The notes under the pieces are model-generated. The model had not been told where the DNA came from. It made no database searches and saw nothing but the letters and a program-made list of their open reading frames with translations. Source: Halomarina litorea (lineage in GTDB: Archaea; Halobacteriota; Halobacteria; Halobacteriales; Haloarculaceae). Taken from it: DNA of 64,000 bases. The position numbers and the translations under genes are program-made. Below, one piece after another: positions 43,245-51,196 of the stretch. Position 1 is the stretch's first letter. Every line of letters starts with the position of its first letter. The stretch lies in NCBI RefSeq assembly GCF_024227715.1, contig NZ_CP100448.1:2811655-2875654 (forward strand). The letters are read 5' to 3'.

Positions 43245-43681
43245 CGCTCGCGCGCGTCCCCGTCGCCCTCCCGCGAGACGGGGACGCCGTCCTCGGTGGG
43301 CGGCGCGACGTGTTCGATGTAAGCGTCGGCGTCCGGTTCGCGGACCGTCACCTCGACGAAGAGGTCCCCGAGTTCGCTCTCGGAGCCGACGGCGAAGTTC
43401 ACCTTCCCCACGAACGCGGCCTGCTTCTTCAGGCAGAAGGTGAACGTGTCGCCCTCCAGCGTGTCGCGGAAGGTGTTGCGCGCGGTGTCGAGGATGGCTT
43501 GCTCGTGGAGTAGGTCCGAGAAGTGGTCGAGCGAGTGGGCCTCGCCGACGAGTTCGCCCGGTTCCTCGCGCATCTCGGCCGTGGGGAAGAGCGCGGTGAC
43601 GGCGTCGCGCACCCGGTCGGTGACCTCCGTGTCGCGGACCGGGGCGCGAATCTCGACGTCCACGCTGTAGACGGCGCTCAT
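43241..43681 (-). CDS. RNA-binding protein of the archaeal COG1325/DUF54 type
   Basis: Protein of 146 residues. The N-terminus MSAVYSVDVEIRAPVRDTEVT and the core VRDAVTALFPTAEMREEPGE, LDHFSDLLHEQAILDTARNTF, CLKKQAAFVGKVNFAVG match this archaeal RNA-binding family (predicted exosome subunit). The acidic tail is variable. It is translationally coupled both to the upstream kinase-like gene and to the downstream HAD gene (four-base overlaps). Confidence 0.8.
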   Translation of the reverse strand: MSAVYSVDVEIRAPVRDTEVTDRVRDAVTALFPTAEMREEPGELVGEAHSLDHFSDLLHEQAILDTARNTFRDTLEGDTFTFCLKKQAAFVGKVNFAVGSESELGDLFVEVTVREPDADAYIEHVAPPTEDGVPVSREGDGDARER

Positions 43682-44268
43682 CGCGCCTCCTCCGCGTCCT
43701 CGGCCGCGTCGGGCGCGTCGGCCGTCCCGCCGGCGAGCACCGCCCGCGCTCGCTCGCGGAACGCCTCGAGGGTGCCGTCGTTCTCGATGGTCACGTCCGC
43801 GTGCTCGATGACCTCGCCCATGCCGAAGCCGAGTTCGCGTTCGTCGCGGGCCGCGAGTCCCTCGCCGCCCTCGTCCGCGCCCGCGTCGCGCCCCCGGTCA
43901 GCGATGCGTTCCTCGCGCAGGTCGAACGGCGCGGTGACGGCCACGAGGACGAAGTCGTCACCGAAGCGTTCCTCGAAGCGGTCGGCCTCGTCGCCCGAGC
44001 GCAGGCCGTCGACGAGGACCGTCTCGTGGTCCGCCAGTCGGTCCTCGACCATCGGGAACGAGCGCTCGGCGATGGCGAGGGGGCCGTCCTCCTCGCGGAG
44101 CGCCCGCGCCACCTCGCCGTGGTGGTCTGCCGGGTCGAGCCCACGACTCCGACACTCCGCCCGGACGACGTCGCCCATCGTGACGACCGGAACGCCCGCC
44201 TCGCGGGCGACGTTCGCCAGTTCACCCTTCCCGCTCCCCGCGAGACCGACCGTACCGATGACTCTCAT
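43678..44268 (-). CDS. UPF0200 family P-loop kinase-like protein
   Basis: Protein of 196 residues. P-loop TVGLAGSGKGELANVA near residue 6-21, then VPVVTMGDVVRAECRSRGLDP and VLVDGLRSGDEADRFEERFG, all characteristic of UPF0200, an archaeal family related to nucleotide kinases and dephospho-CoA kinase. The substrate is unknown. It is the first gene in the three-gene unit with the RNA-binding protein and HAD phosphatase, a combination conserved in euryarchaea. Confidence 0.85.
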   Translation of the reverse strand: MRVIGTVGLAGSGKGELANVAREAGVPVVTMGDVVRAECRSRGLDPADHHGEVARALREEDGPLAIAERSFPMVEDRLADHETVLVDGLRSGDEADRFEERFGDDFVLVAVTAPFDLREERIADRGRDAGADEGGEGLAARDERELGFGMGEVIEHADVTIENDGTLEAFRERARAVLAGGTADAPDAAEDAEEAR

Positions 44269-44647
44269 TGTCCGTCGGTAGTGGGGACCCGCTCATAAAC
44301 GCTGGTTCTGCCGCCGGCTGTCGGCCGTCGGGGCTGTCCACCCTCGGCGGGACCCGCAACCTGCTGGAAAGGACTGACGGCGGTACATCGGGATGTGAGT
44401 GCGAGTGAGGGCGAGATGGTCTCTCGGAAGACACGACGGTAGCTCCTCGCGGCCTCCGACGCGGCGCGGTCCGACCGCACCGAATAGCGGGCCACCTCGA
44501 CACGCTCGTCGCCGCGACGACGGCGCCCGAGACGCGCCGGTCGGCGCTCCCCTGGGAAGAGTGGGAAACGTTGTTCGGCGGCCGGGCGTGACCGGAGGGG
44601 CCGACCGAATCCGACCGTTTTTGGCGTCGGGGCTGGTTCCCCCGGTA
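44269..44647. other. Intergenic region before tRNA-Arg, no recognised gene
   Basis: 379 bases between the kinase-like gene and tRNA-Arg. ORFs on either strand are Arg/Pro/Ser-rich and one would run through the tRNA antisense, so I reject them. No clear TATA box for the tRNA stands out; the sequence GACCGTTTTTGG at 44611-44622 is a possible promoter element about 30 bases before the tRNA. Confidence 0.4.
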
Positions 44648-44751
44648 GGGCACGTAGCTCAGCCTGGATAGAGCGTCGGACTTCTAACTCCGCCCGGAAC
44701 CGGGCGGGGGGAGACATCCGACGGTCATGGGTTCGAATCCCATCGTGCTCG
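44648..44751 (+). tRNA. tRNA-Arg (anticodon UCU) with a 29-nt intron at 37/38
   Basis: Acceptor GGGCACG pairs with CGTGCTC (one G-U), discriminator G. The D-stem is GCTC/GAGC, the anticodon stem TCGGA/TCCGA with loop C-T-TCT-A-A, and the T-arm is ATGGG-TTCGAAT-CCCAT. The exon is interrupted after A37: 44687-44715 is a 29-base intron that can fold into a hairpin (CCGCCCGG-AA-CCGGGCGG), with the flanks able to form a bulge-helix-bulge for archaeal splicing endonuclease. The anticodon TCT (44683-44685) reads AGA and probably AGG. CCA is not encoded. Confidence 0.92.
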
Positions 44752-45326
44752 CTCACTTCGTTCGCTCGCACGATGTAGTCCCGTTCGCTCCGTCGCCGGC
44801 TTCCAGCGGGACCAGAGGTCCCGCACGGCTCACGGGACTCCCATCGTGCTCGTGTGCCGCCGTGAGTTCACGAGCGGAGGCCACGAGCACCGGGATTCGA
44901 AGCAGGGAGCGAACGTCACTGAGCGACCGCGGTTCGAATCCCGTCACGGCCGTCTCCTTCGCTTCGTTCAGTCGACGGCCGTTCCTGACTCCCGCTCGCA
45001 GTGCTCGCGGGAGTCCCGTCACGCCCGTTTTCCTGCGAACGGAGCGAGCAGTGAAAACGGGCGTTTCCGACGCTCACCGCGCGCACGTCGCGTACGACGA
45101 GTTCGCCAGTCGTTCTCGTCGGGAGGGTCGACGACCGGCCGGGACGCTGGTGGTCCTCGTCGGGTCAGGTCCAAAACGGGGGAACCGTGTGGAGACCCCC
45201 GCGCACATGAGTCGACGGCACAGACGACGTCGGATGTTGATGCCGGTGTCGCGCCGTCAACGGAACCCGGGCACTCGGCGATAAAATGCCTTCTGCAACA
45301 CCCACGAAGTAGAGAAATAACGGAAA
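44752..45326. repeat. Repeat-rich region: tRNA 3'-end fragments and perfect inverted repeats
   Basis: 575 bases with no credible gene. Copies of the tRNA-Arg 3' end are present: TCCCATCGTGCTCG again at 44839-44852; a degenerate inverted copy at 44884-44901; and related T-arm/acceptor-like ends GGTTCGAATCCCGTCACGG (from 44931) and AGTCCCGTCACGCCCG (from 45012). Between them lie perfect inverted repeats: 8-base arms at 44806-44813/44817-44824; 9-base arms at 44946-44954/44974-44982; 9-base arms at 44987-44995/45007-45015; and 12-base arms at 45021-45032/45053-45064. This looks like a decayed integration or repeat-expansion site. Confidence 0.75.
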
Positions 45327-45542
45327 TCAGACGTCCCGGACGACCCAGTCGCCGCTGACCTGTTTCGCGGCGACGGTGAACTCGTGCTGTTCGTCGGTCC
45401 GGACGAGTTTCACGGTGACGCGGCGTTCGCCCTCCGTGGCCTCGTCGGGGTCGGTGGCAGTCACCTGATGGCGCTCGGCGAAGCGCTGGGACGCCCAGTT
45501 CCGAATCGCCTCGTCGATGGTGTCTCCGGTTCCCGATGCCAT
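45327..45542 (-). CDS. Small conserved haloarchaeal protein
   Basis: A 71-residue soluble protein: MASGTGDTIDEAIRNWASQRF, then HQVTATDPDEA and RRVTVKLVRTDEQHEFTVAAKQVSGDWVVRDV. It is a short helix followed by a beta-rich half. No named family known to me. The start, size and amino-acid composition are typical of a real gene. Confidence 0.65.
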   Translation of the reverse strand: MASGTGDTIDEAIRNWASQRFAERHQVTATDPDEATEGERRVTVKLVRTDEQHEFTVAAKQVSGDWVVRDV

Positions 45543-45668
45543 GCCCCCGAAATGTCACCGCGGGATAAAGCAGTTGCCCAGGCGGGCGGACCGGCGCGGA
45601 CGGGACCGAACGGGTTGCTGTGGCAAGCCACGCGTTGAACCGGGACGGCGGACACACACCCGGACGCT

Positions 45669-45890
45669 ATGTCCCGAACCGAGGCGGACGCCGACGCGCA
45701 GACGCGGAGCGCACAGGACAGTGACATCGACGAGACGGGCACCGAGTACGTCGAGGAGGGGGCAGCGGCGCTGTTGCTGGTCGTCGGTATCGTCCTCTTT
45801 TTCTTCCCCGAACCGTTCACCTCGCTTCTGGGTATCGGCCTCATCCTTCTGGGCGCGGCGGTGTGGCTCGTCGACTACTTCACGGGCTGA
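45669..45890 (+). CDS. Small membrane protein with two helices
   Basis: A 73-residue protein. The first ~30 residues are acidic; then two hydrophobic helices, AAALLLVVGIVLFFFPEPF and LLGIGLILLGAAVWLVDYF, joined by a Pro-Glu-Pro turn. Very short proteins of this layout are common in haloarchaea. Function unknown. Confidence 0.65.
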   Translation: MSRTEADADAQTRSAQDSDIDETGTEYVEEGAAALLLVVGIVLFFFPEPFTSLLGIGLILLGAAVWLVDYFTG

Positions 45891-46039
45891 ACGGACCCGC
45901 GGTGGTCCGGCTTGGCCCGGTCCGGTAGCGGGTCGCCGGGGCGACGAGCGTCTCCGGGACGTTCCCGCCCGGCCGTCGACGTCGCGCGACGATGGGGTGC
46001 GGCGAGTATTTCCCCGGTCGTGACCGATCTCCGGGTGGT

Positions 46040-46507
46040 ATGTCCCCAACAGGAACTGCGGCGCGGGAGACGCTGCGACCGTCCCGGTCCCCGCGCCCGG
46101 CGCTCAACCGCGGGCTGTTCGCGGTGCTGGGCGCCATCGTCGCCGTCGCACTCGTCCGCGGCGTCGCCGGTGTCCTCGTCGGGTCCCTCGACGCCTACCC
46201 GCCACTGGCTTGGCCGGCACTCGTCGGTGCCACTATCGTCACCGGAACCGCCGCGACGCTTGTCTACGTGGTCCTCCAGCAGGTCGTCGAGGCCCCCGAA
46301 CGCTGGTTCCTCGCGATCGCGGTCGTGGTGCTCGCACTCTCGTTCGTCCCGCTCCTGACCGTCGCGCCGACCCTCCCGGGGGCGACGGCGGGGCTCGTGG
46401 TCACCCTCGGCGTGATGCACGTCGCCGTCGCCGTCGTCGTCGCCGCGACGCTGACCTACCGCGCGGCGGCCGAGCGAGACGACGTCGCCGTCGAGGAGTC
46501 GGTCTGA
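46040..46507 (+). CDS. DUF6069-like four-helix membrane protein
   Basis: A 155-residue protein. The ATG at 46040 (MSPTGTAARETLRPS) is used. Four hydrophobic helices follow a basic N-terminus: LFAVLGAIVAVALVRGVAG, AWPALVGATIVTGTAATLV, FLAIAVVVLALSFVPLLTV and LVVTLGVMHVAVAVVVAA. LSFVPLL and VMHVAVA resemble the haloarchaeal/actinobacterial DUF6069 family, from memory. Role unknown. Confidence 0.6.
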   Translation: MSPTGTAARETLRPSRSPRPALNRGLFAVLGAIVAVALVRGVAGVLVGSLDAYPPLAWPALVGATIVTGTAATLVYVVLQQVVEAPERWFLAIAVVVLALSFVPLLTVAPTLPGATAGLVVTLGVMHVAVAVVVAATLTYRAAAERDDVAVEESV

Positions 46508-46557
46508 CCCCGACGGAGCCCCGAGACTGATAACGTCTCCCCGGATAGCCGGTGGTG

Positions 46558-46965
46558 ATGAAATCTGCAGAACACGCGACCATCGGGGTCGTCGTGAGCA
46601 CCGTCGGCGTCGCGCTCATGCGTAGTCGCTCGCTCCCCCGGCGGGCTGTCCTGTGGGTCTACGGGGTCCTCCTGAGCGTGTTCATCGACCTGGACCACTT
46701 CGTCATCGCCCGCGACCGGACCGGCGACTGGTCCATCCTGCGACGCTGTCTGCGCGACCCCGTCTGGGCGTTCACCGAGCAGGACGAGGTGTTCTCCGAC
46801 CTCGAGGAGGACATCGACTTCGAGCGACTGGTGAGCCACGCGGTCCTCGGCGGCCTGCTCACCGCCGGGTGGTACCTCGTCTCCCCGGTCGTGGCGGTGT
46901 ACACCGCCGTCGTCCTCTACTTCCACGTCCTCGCCGACGTGGTCCGCGAGGCGGAACTCCTCTGA
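46558..46965 (+). CDS. Membrane protein with a PDLDH-like His/Asp motif
   Basis: A 135-residue protein starting MKSAEHATIGVVVSTVGVAL. An early His, then VLLSVFIDLDHFVIARDR, then FERLVSHAVLGG and VVLYFHVLADVVREAEL. The His-Asp spacing recalls the DUF457 (membrane metal-dependent hydrolase) group, as in the gene at 36899-37507, but is shorter. About four hydrophobic segments. Two GTG codons just upstream are alternative starts. Confidence 0.6.
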   Translation: MKSAEHATIGVVVSTVGVALMRSRSLPRRAVLWVYGVLLSVFIDLDHFVIARDRTGDWSILRRCLRDPVWAFTEQDEVFSDLEEDIDFERLVSHAVLGGLLTAGWYLVSPVVAVYTAVVLYFHVLADVVREAELL

Positions 46966-47037
46966 GGGCGGACCGCTCCCCGCCACACTCCCGTTCGGGT
47001 CCCCGCGACGTTCGCGCCCCGGATGCGGTGGGTCGTC

Positions 47038-48132
47038 CTACTGGGAGAAACCGTCTTCGAACCTGAACGTCCCGTCGCGCTGGACGACCTCGCCGTCGAC
47101 CTCGATGAACGAGTCCTCGCTCATGTCGACGATCATGTCCACGTGGACGGCAGACTCGTTCTTCTCTCGTCCCTCGCCGACGCAGTCGTCGTAGGCGCGC
47201 CCGACGGCCATGTGGACGGTGTCGCCCATCTTCTCGTCGAACAGCATGTTGTAGGTGAACCGGTCGATGCCGCGGTTCATCCCGATGCCCAGTTCGCCGA
47301 GGCGGCGCGCGCCCTCGTCGGTGTCGAGGATGTTCGTGAGGACGTCCTCGTTCTTCGCGGCGGAGTGTTCGACCACGCGGCCGCCCTCGAAGGTGACGCG
47401 CACGTCGGTGATCTCGCGGCCCTGCTGGTAGACGGGCTTGTCGAAGTAGACGGTCCCCTCGACGCTGTCGGGGACGGGCGCGGTGAACACCTCGCCGCCG
47501 GGGAGGTTGGCCTCGCCGTAGTCGTTGAGCGTCGTCATACCCTCGACGCTCATCGTCACGTCCGTCTCCTCGCCGGAGACGATGCGCACCTCGCTGGCCG
47601 GGTCGAGGATGTCGACCATGTGCGACTGGAACTCGCGCTGTTCGTCCCAGTCGCGGATGGTGGCGTCCCAGACGAAGCTCTCGTACTCCTCGGTGCTCAT
47701 CTCGGCGAGTTGCGCGTTGGCCGCCGCGGGGAACTGCGTGAGACACCACGTCTTGCCCAGGCGCTCCTCGAGGATGGGCTGGGTGACCTGGTCGTACTCG
47801 CGGGTCGTCTCGGGGTCGATGTCGCTCGTCTGGCTGACGTTGTCCGAGGCACGGATGGCGATGTAGACGTCCATCGCCTCGTAGAGCGCCATCTGGTGGT
47901 CCGGGAAGTCGAAGTCCCCCTCGTGGTTCCGGAGGTACGCTCGCCGGAAGCGCGTGCCCGTACGCTCGGAGACGACCAGCGGGTTCGCCCCCACGTCGGC
48001 GATTCGCTCGTGGAGGGCGACGACGAGGTCCTCGGCGACCGGGTGGGCGTCGATGACGACGTTCTCGCCCGCCTGCAGGTCGGTCGAGTGCTCGACGATG
48101 ATGTCGGCGTGTTCGCGGATTCGCGGGTCCAT
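47038..48132 (-). CDS. M29-family aminopeptidase
   Basis: Protein of 364 residues. MDPRIREHADIIVEHSTDLQAGENVVI is a typical M29 start. The C-terminal part has ELGIGMNRGIDRFTYNMLFDEKMGDTVHMAVGRAY and ESAVHVDMIVDMSED, holding the Glu, His and Asp ligands of the two metal ions. These are cytosolic metallo-aminopeptidases that remove N-terminal residues from peptides. The ATG at 48130-48132 gives the family start; the open frame upstream is not conserved. It is divergent from the aldolase gene. Confidence 0.9.
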   Translation of the reverse strand: MDPRIREHADIIVEHSTDLQAGENVVIDAHPVAEDLVVALHERIADVGANPLVVSERTGTRFRRAYLRNHEGDFDFPDHQMALYEAMDVYIAIRASDNVSQTSDIDPETTREYDQVTQPILEERLGKTWCLTQFPAAANAQLAEMSTEEYESFVWDATIRDWDEQREFQSHMVDILDPASEVRIVSGEETDVTMSVEGMTTLNDYGEANLPGGEVFTAPVPDSVEGTVYFDKPVYQQGREITDVRVTFEGGRVVEHSAAKNEDVLTNILDTDEGARRLGELGIGMNRGIDRFTYNMLFDEKMGDTVHMAVGRAYDDCVGEGREKNESAVHVDMIVDMSEDSFIEVDGEVVQRDGTFRFEDGFSQ

Positions 48133-48248
48133 GAGTGACCGTGCCGGGGCGAGGGAAAACGGCTTTCGAAGTTCCCGTCCGTCCCGCCCTCCCGGGGGCG
48201 ACACGGTCGGGCAAGGTGGACGGAACCGGCCGGCCGCGCACCACGCCC

Positions 48249-48254
48249 TATTTA
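48249..48254 (+). promoter_or_regulatory. TATA box of the threonine-aldolase-like gene
   Basis: TATTTA in CCCTATTTACTC, centred 27 bases before the ATG, in GC-rich surroundings. This predicts a leaderless transcript. Confidence 0.6.
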
Positions 48255-48278
48255 CTCGTCGCCCGGGAAGGGCGGTCC

Positions 48279-49289
48279 ATGATAGACCTCCGCAGCGACA
48301 CGGTCACTCGTCCGAGCGACGCGATGCGGGAGGCCGCCAGCGACGCCGAGGTGGGCGACGACGTCTACGGCGAGGACCCCACCGTCAACGAACTGGAATC
48401 ACGGGTGGCCGACCTGCTGGGCTACGAGGCGGCGCTGTACGTCCCCAGCGGGACGATGGGCAACCAGATCGCCGCCCGCGTCCACACCGACCGCGGGCAG
48501 GAGGCGCTGGTCGAACGCGAGAGTCACGTCTACAAGTGGGAACTCGGCGGGTTCGCCCAGCACGCCCAGTTACAGGTCAGACCCGTCGACGGCGGCGAGC
48601 GGGGCACCGTCACGCCCGAACAGGTCCGCGAGGGCTACGTCGAGGCCGACGACCACCGCGCCGGGACGGGCCTCCTCTGTCTGGAGAACACCCACAACTC
48701 GAAGGGCGGCGTCGCCATCGCGCCGGAGGAACTGGACGCCGCGGCGGAGGCGGCCCACGAACTGGGCGTCCCCGTCCACCTCGACGGGGCGCGCCTCGCG
48801 AACGCCGCCGTCGCCCGCGACGTGCCCCTCTCACGGATGACCCGCGAGGTGGACTCGACGATGACGTGTCTCTCGAAGGGGCTGGGCGCGCCCGTCGGGT
48901 CGGTGCTCGCCGGGAGCGAGGACTTCGTCGAGGCCGCCCACCGGGTCCGCAAACTGTTCGGCGGCGGGATGCGGCAGGCGGGTATCATCGCCGCGCCGGG
49001 CATCCGGGCGCTGGAGAACGTCGACAGACTCGCCGAGGACCACGGGAACGCCCGCGTCCTCGCCGACGGTCTGGACGAACTCGACGGCCTCGACGCCCAC
49101 GACCCCGAGACGAACATCGTCCTCGTGGAGACCGACGACCCCGCGGAGGCGTTTCTCGAACGCTGTGGCGAGGTGGACGTCCACGGCGTGCCGTTCGGGG
49201 AATACGTCGTCCGGTTCGTCACCCACTGGGACGTCTCCCGCGCGGACGTGGAGACGGCCGTCGAGCGAATCGCCGGGCTGGAGGACTAG
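48279..49289 (+). CDS. L-threonine aldolase family PLP enzyme (beta-eliminating lyase)
   Basis: Protein of 336 residues. MIDLRSDTVTRPSDAMREA and VGDDVYGEDPTVNELESRVADLLG are the hallmark start of L-threonine aldolases. YVPSGTMGNQIA contacts cofactor phosphate, HLDGARLANA has the Asp near the PLP ring, and the PLP Lys lies in TMTCLSKGLGAPVGSVLAG. It would split L-threonine or allo-threonine to glycine and acetaldehyde. Related lyases with other beta-hydroxy amino acids cannot be excluded. Confidence 0.92.
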   Translation: MIDLRSDTVTRPSDAMREAASDAEVGDDVYGEDPTVNELESRVADLLGYEAALYVPSGTMGNQIAARVHTDRGQEALVERESHVYKWELGGFAQHAQLQVRPVDGGERGTVTPEQVREGYVEADDHRAGTGLLCLENTHNSKGGVAIAPEELDAAAEAAHELGVPVHLDGARLANAAVARDVPLSRMTREVDSTMTCLSKGLGAPVGSVLAGSEDFVEAAHRVRKLFGGGMRQAGIIAAPGIRALENVDRLAEDHGNARVLADGLDELDGLDAHDPETNIVLVETDDPAEAFLERCGEVDVHGVPFGEYVVRFVTHWDVSRADVETAVERIAGLED

Positions 49290-49420
49290 CGCCGCCGGTC
49301 GTCGTAGCCCTCGCGGAACGCGACCATCGTCCGGCGGAACATGAGGTAGAGCGCGAGGATGATGCCGAGGACGACGGCCAGGATACCGAGGAGGACGGGG
49401 TCGAGCCCGAAGACCTGCAT
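49286..49420 (-). CDS. Small single-helix membrane protein (44 aa)
   Basis: ATG at 49418-49420, stop CTA read at 49286-49288. The peptide begins MQVFGLDPVLLGILAVVLG and ends with a cytoplasmic, Arg/Asp-rich tail (MFRRTMVAFREGYDDRRR). A single hydrophobic helix of about 20 residues with Leu/Val/Ile and a basic, then charged, tail is a good sign of a real, tail-oriented membrane peptide. It is too short for most annotation. Its stop codon overlaps that of the convergent aldolase gene by a few bases. Confidence 0.65.
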   Translation of the reverse strand: MQVFGLDPVLLGILAVVLGIILALYLMFRRTMVAFREGYDDRRR

Positions 49421-49470
49421 ACCCTCTCTGGAGGACAGCCGGGCAAAGGCGTTTCGGGGGCGCGGCCCGC

Positions 49471-49974
49471 CTACTCGCCGACGGAGAACCGCTCCAGTTC
49501 CTCGCCCTCGGTCGTCACGAGGCGGCCGCGGAACGGGTCGAGGGCGAGTTCGGCGTGGGCTGCCTCGTAGCGCCGCGGGTCGGCGTGGCTCCCCGGGTTC
49601 AGGACGGGGACGTCGGCGACCGACCGGAACTCGGGGCGGTGGGAGTGCCCGACGACGACGAGGTCCGCGTTCTCCTGCCGGCCGTACATCGCCAGCGCGG
49701 TGTCGCTGTGTTTGTGGCCGTGCGCCATGGCGATGCGCACGCCCTCGAACTCGACGGTTCGTCGTGCCGGGAGGCGATCGCGGACCCTGACCGTGTCGTT
49801 ATTGCCGGTGACGCCCGCGAACCGGGCGGACTCGGCCTCGAAGGCGTCGAGGACGGCGGCGGTGAGGAAGTCGCCCGCATGACAGACGAGGTCGGCCTCG
49901 CGGACGGCCTCCAGCGTCCGGCCCGTCAGTCGGTGGCCGTCCCTGCCGTGGGTGTCCGAAACGACGGTAATCAT
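49471..49974 (-). CDS. Metallophosphoesterase (YfcE/MJ0936-like phosphodiesterase)
   Basis: Protein of 167 residues with all metal-binding blocks: VVSDTHGRDG, LVCHAGDF, VTGNNDTV, MAHGHKH and VVGHSHRPEF. This is a two-metal (Mn2+/Ni2+ type) phosphodiesterase of the YfcE family. Natural substrate unknown. The ATG at 49972-49974 gives MITVVSDTHGRDG; the upstream open frame overlaps the divergent CDF region and is not conserved. Confidence 0.92.
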   Translation of the reverse strand: MITVVSDTHGRDGHRLTGRTLEAVREADLVCHAGDFLTAAVLDAFEAESARFAGVTGNNDTVRVRDRLPARRTVEFEGVRIAMAHGHKHSDTALAMYGRQENADLVVVGHSHRPEFRSVADVPVLNPGSHADPRRYEAAHAELALDPFRGRLVTTEGEELERFSVGE

Positions 49975-50047
49975 ATCGGGACTCGGGCGAGCGCGTTTAA
50001 GAAACGTGGCGGTAGGCCTTTCCCGTACCGGGGAGTCGGCCCGTCTA

Positions 50048-50995
50048 ATGGCAAGCAGCAAGTCGGTCGTCATCGCCGCACTCATCGCGAACGGGGCCAT
50101 CGCGATACTGAAGTTCATCGGCTTCACCATCACCGGGAGCGCCGCGATGCTCTCGGAGACCTACCACTCCATCTCCGATACGGGCAATCAGGTGTTCCTC
50201 CTCGTGGGCATCCGCTACAGCAGCAAAGAGGCCGACCGCGGCCACCCCTTCGGCTACGGGAAGGCACAGTTCTTCTACTCGTTTCTCGTCGCAGTCCTCC
50301 TGTTCGGCATCGCGGGCTGGGAGTCCGCCAAGCACGGCTACGAGGCCATCGTCCACCCCCACCCGGTGAGCACGGGAAGCGCGACGCTCCCACTGGTGGG
50401 AATCGAGATTCCCGGGGTGTGGGTCAACTACATCGTCCTCATCGGGGCCATCGTCTTCGAGAGCTACGCGCTCTACAAGGCCTACCAGGGGATGACCCGG
50501 CAGATGCGCGAGAACGACTGGGAGACCCTCCGCGAGGCGTTCCGCAAGACCAGCGACGTGACGACGCTGACGGCGTTCACCGAGGACTCCATCGCCATCG
50601 GCGGCGCGGGGCTAGCGCTGGTCGGCGTCTACCTCTCGCGGGTGACGAACGACCCGATATACGACGCCGTCGCGTCGTTCCTCATCGGCCTCATGCTGAT
50701 GGGCTTCGCGCTCGCACTGGCGTGGGAGAACAAGCGCCTCATCCTCGGCGAGAGCCTCCCGAAGGAGGACGAGCGGCCGCTCCGTGAACTCATCGCCGGG
50801 TGGAACGGCGTCCGGCACATCGACGACTTTCGGTCCGTCTACTTCGGCCCGGAGCGCCTCATCGTCACCGCGGACGTCACCTTCGAGCACGACCTCGGCG
50901 TCGAGGAGATAGACGACCAGATCACGGCCATCGAGAACGCGATGATGGAGCGCCAGCCGATGGTGAAGAAGGTGTACATCGAACCGGAGGTCTGA
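50048..50995 (+). CDS. Cation diffusion facilitator (CDF) family metal exporter
   Basis: Protein of 315 residues with about five or six helices. Helix 2 has SAAMLSETYHSISDTGNQVFLL, the HxxxD metal site (H in YHS, D in SDT). A later helix has DPIYDAVASFLIGLMLMG, where Asp replaces the His of classical HxxxD. The cytoplasmic C-terminal domain (WNGVRHIDDFRSVYFGPERLIV) is present. It moves Zn2+, Mn2+ or similar out of the cell using protons. Metal specificity is not certain. The start MASSKSVVIAALIANGAIA follows a TCTAATG. Confidence 0.9.
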   Translation: MASSKSVVIAALIANGAIAILKFIGFTITGSAAMLSETYHSISDTGNQVFLLVGIRYSSKEADRGHPFGYGKAQFFYSFLVAVLLFGIAGWESAKHGYEAIVHPHPVSTGSATLPLVGIEIPGVWVNYIVLIGAIVFESYALYKAYQGMTRQMRENDWETLREAFRKTSDVTTLTAFTEDSIAIGGAGLALVGVYLSRVTNDPIYDAVASFLIGLMLMGFALALAWENKRLILGESLPKEDERPLRELIAGWNGVRHIDDFRSVYFGPERLIVTADVTFEHDLGVEEIDDQITAIENAMMERQPMVKKVYIEPEV

Positions 50996-51166
50996 AGCAC
51001 CTCGTGGGGCGAACAGGTGGCACTCACGACTCGCACGACGGGCGTGCCACACACCTGCGCCCGCGGCCCGTCCGTTCCCGCGTGGGGCCGCGACCCGTCG
51101 CGCGTCGGGAGGTCAGGTCACGCCGTCGGTGGCCCCGCTCTCCCCCTTGAACCCTCGCACGAAGCC

Positions 51167-51172
51167 TTTTAG
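51167..51172 (+). promoter_or_regulatory. TATA-like box of the Rad3-type helicase gene
   Basis: TTTTAG in AGCCTTTTAGCA, centred 28 bases before the GTG start. It predicts a leaderless transcript. Confidence 0.55.
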
Positions 51173-51196
51173 CAGACAGCGCGCAAGCAGACCGTA

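Noticed and set aside
44265-44771. A 168-residue minus-strand ORF across tRNA-Arg
   Set aside because: It reads through the tRNA antisense and has biased Arg/Pro composition, typical of spurious ORFs.
44727-45284. Plus-strand ORFs in the region after tRNA-Arg
   Set aside because: They overlap the tRNA 3' end and run through inverted repeats. They show no protein-like pattern.
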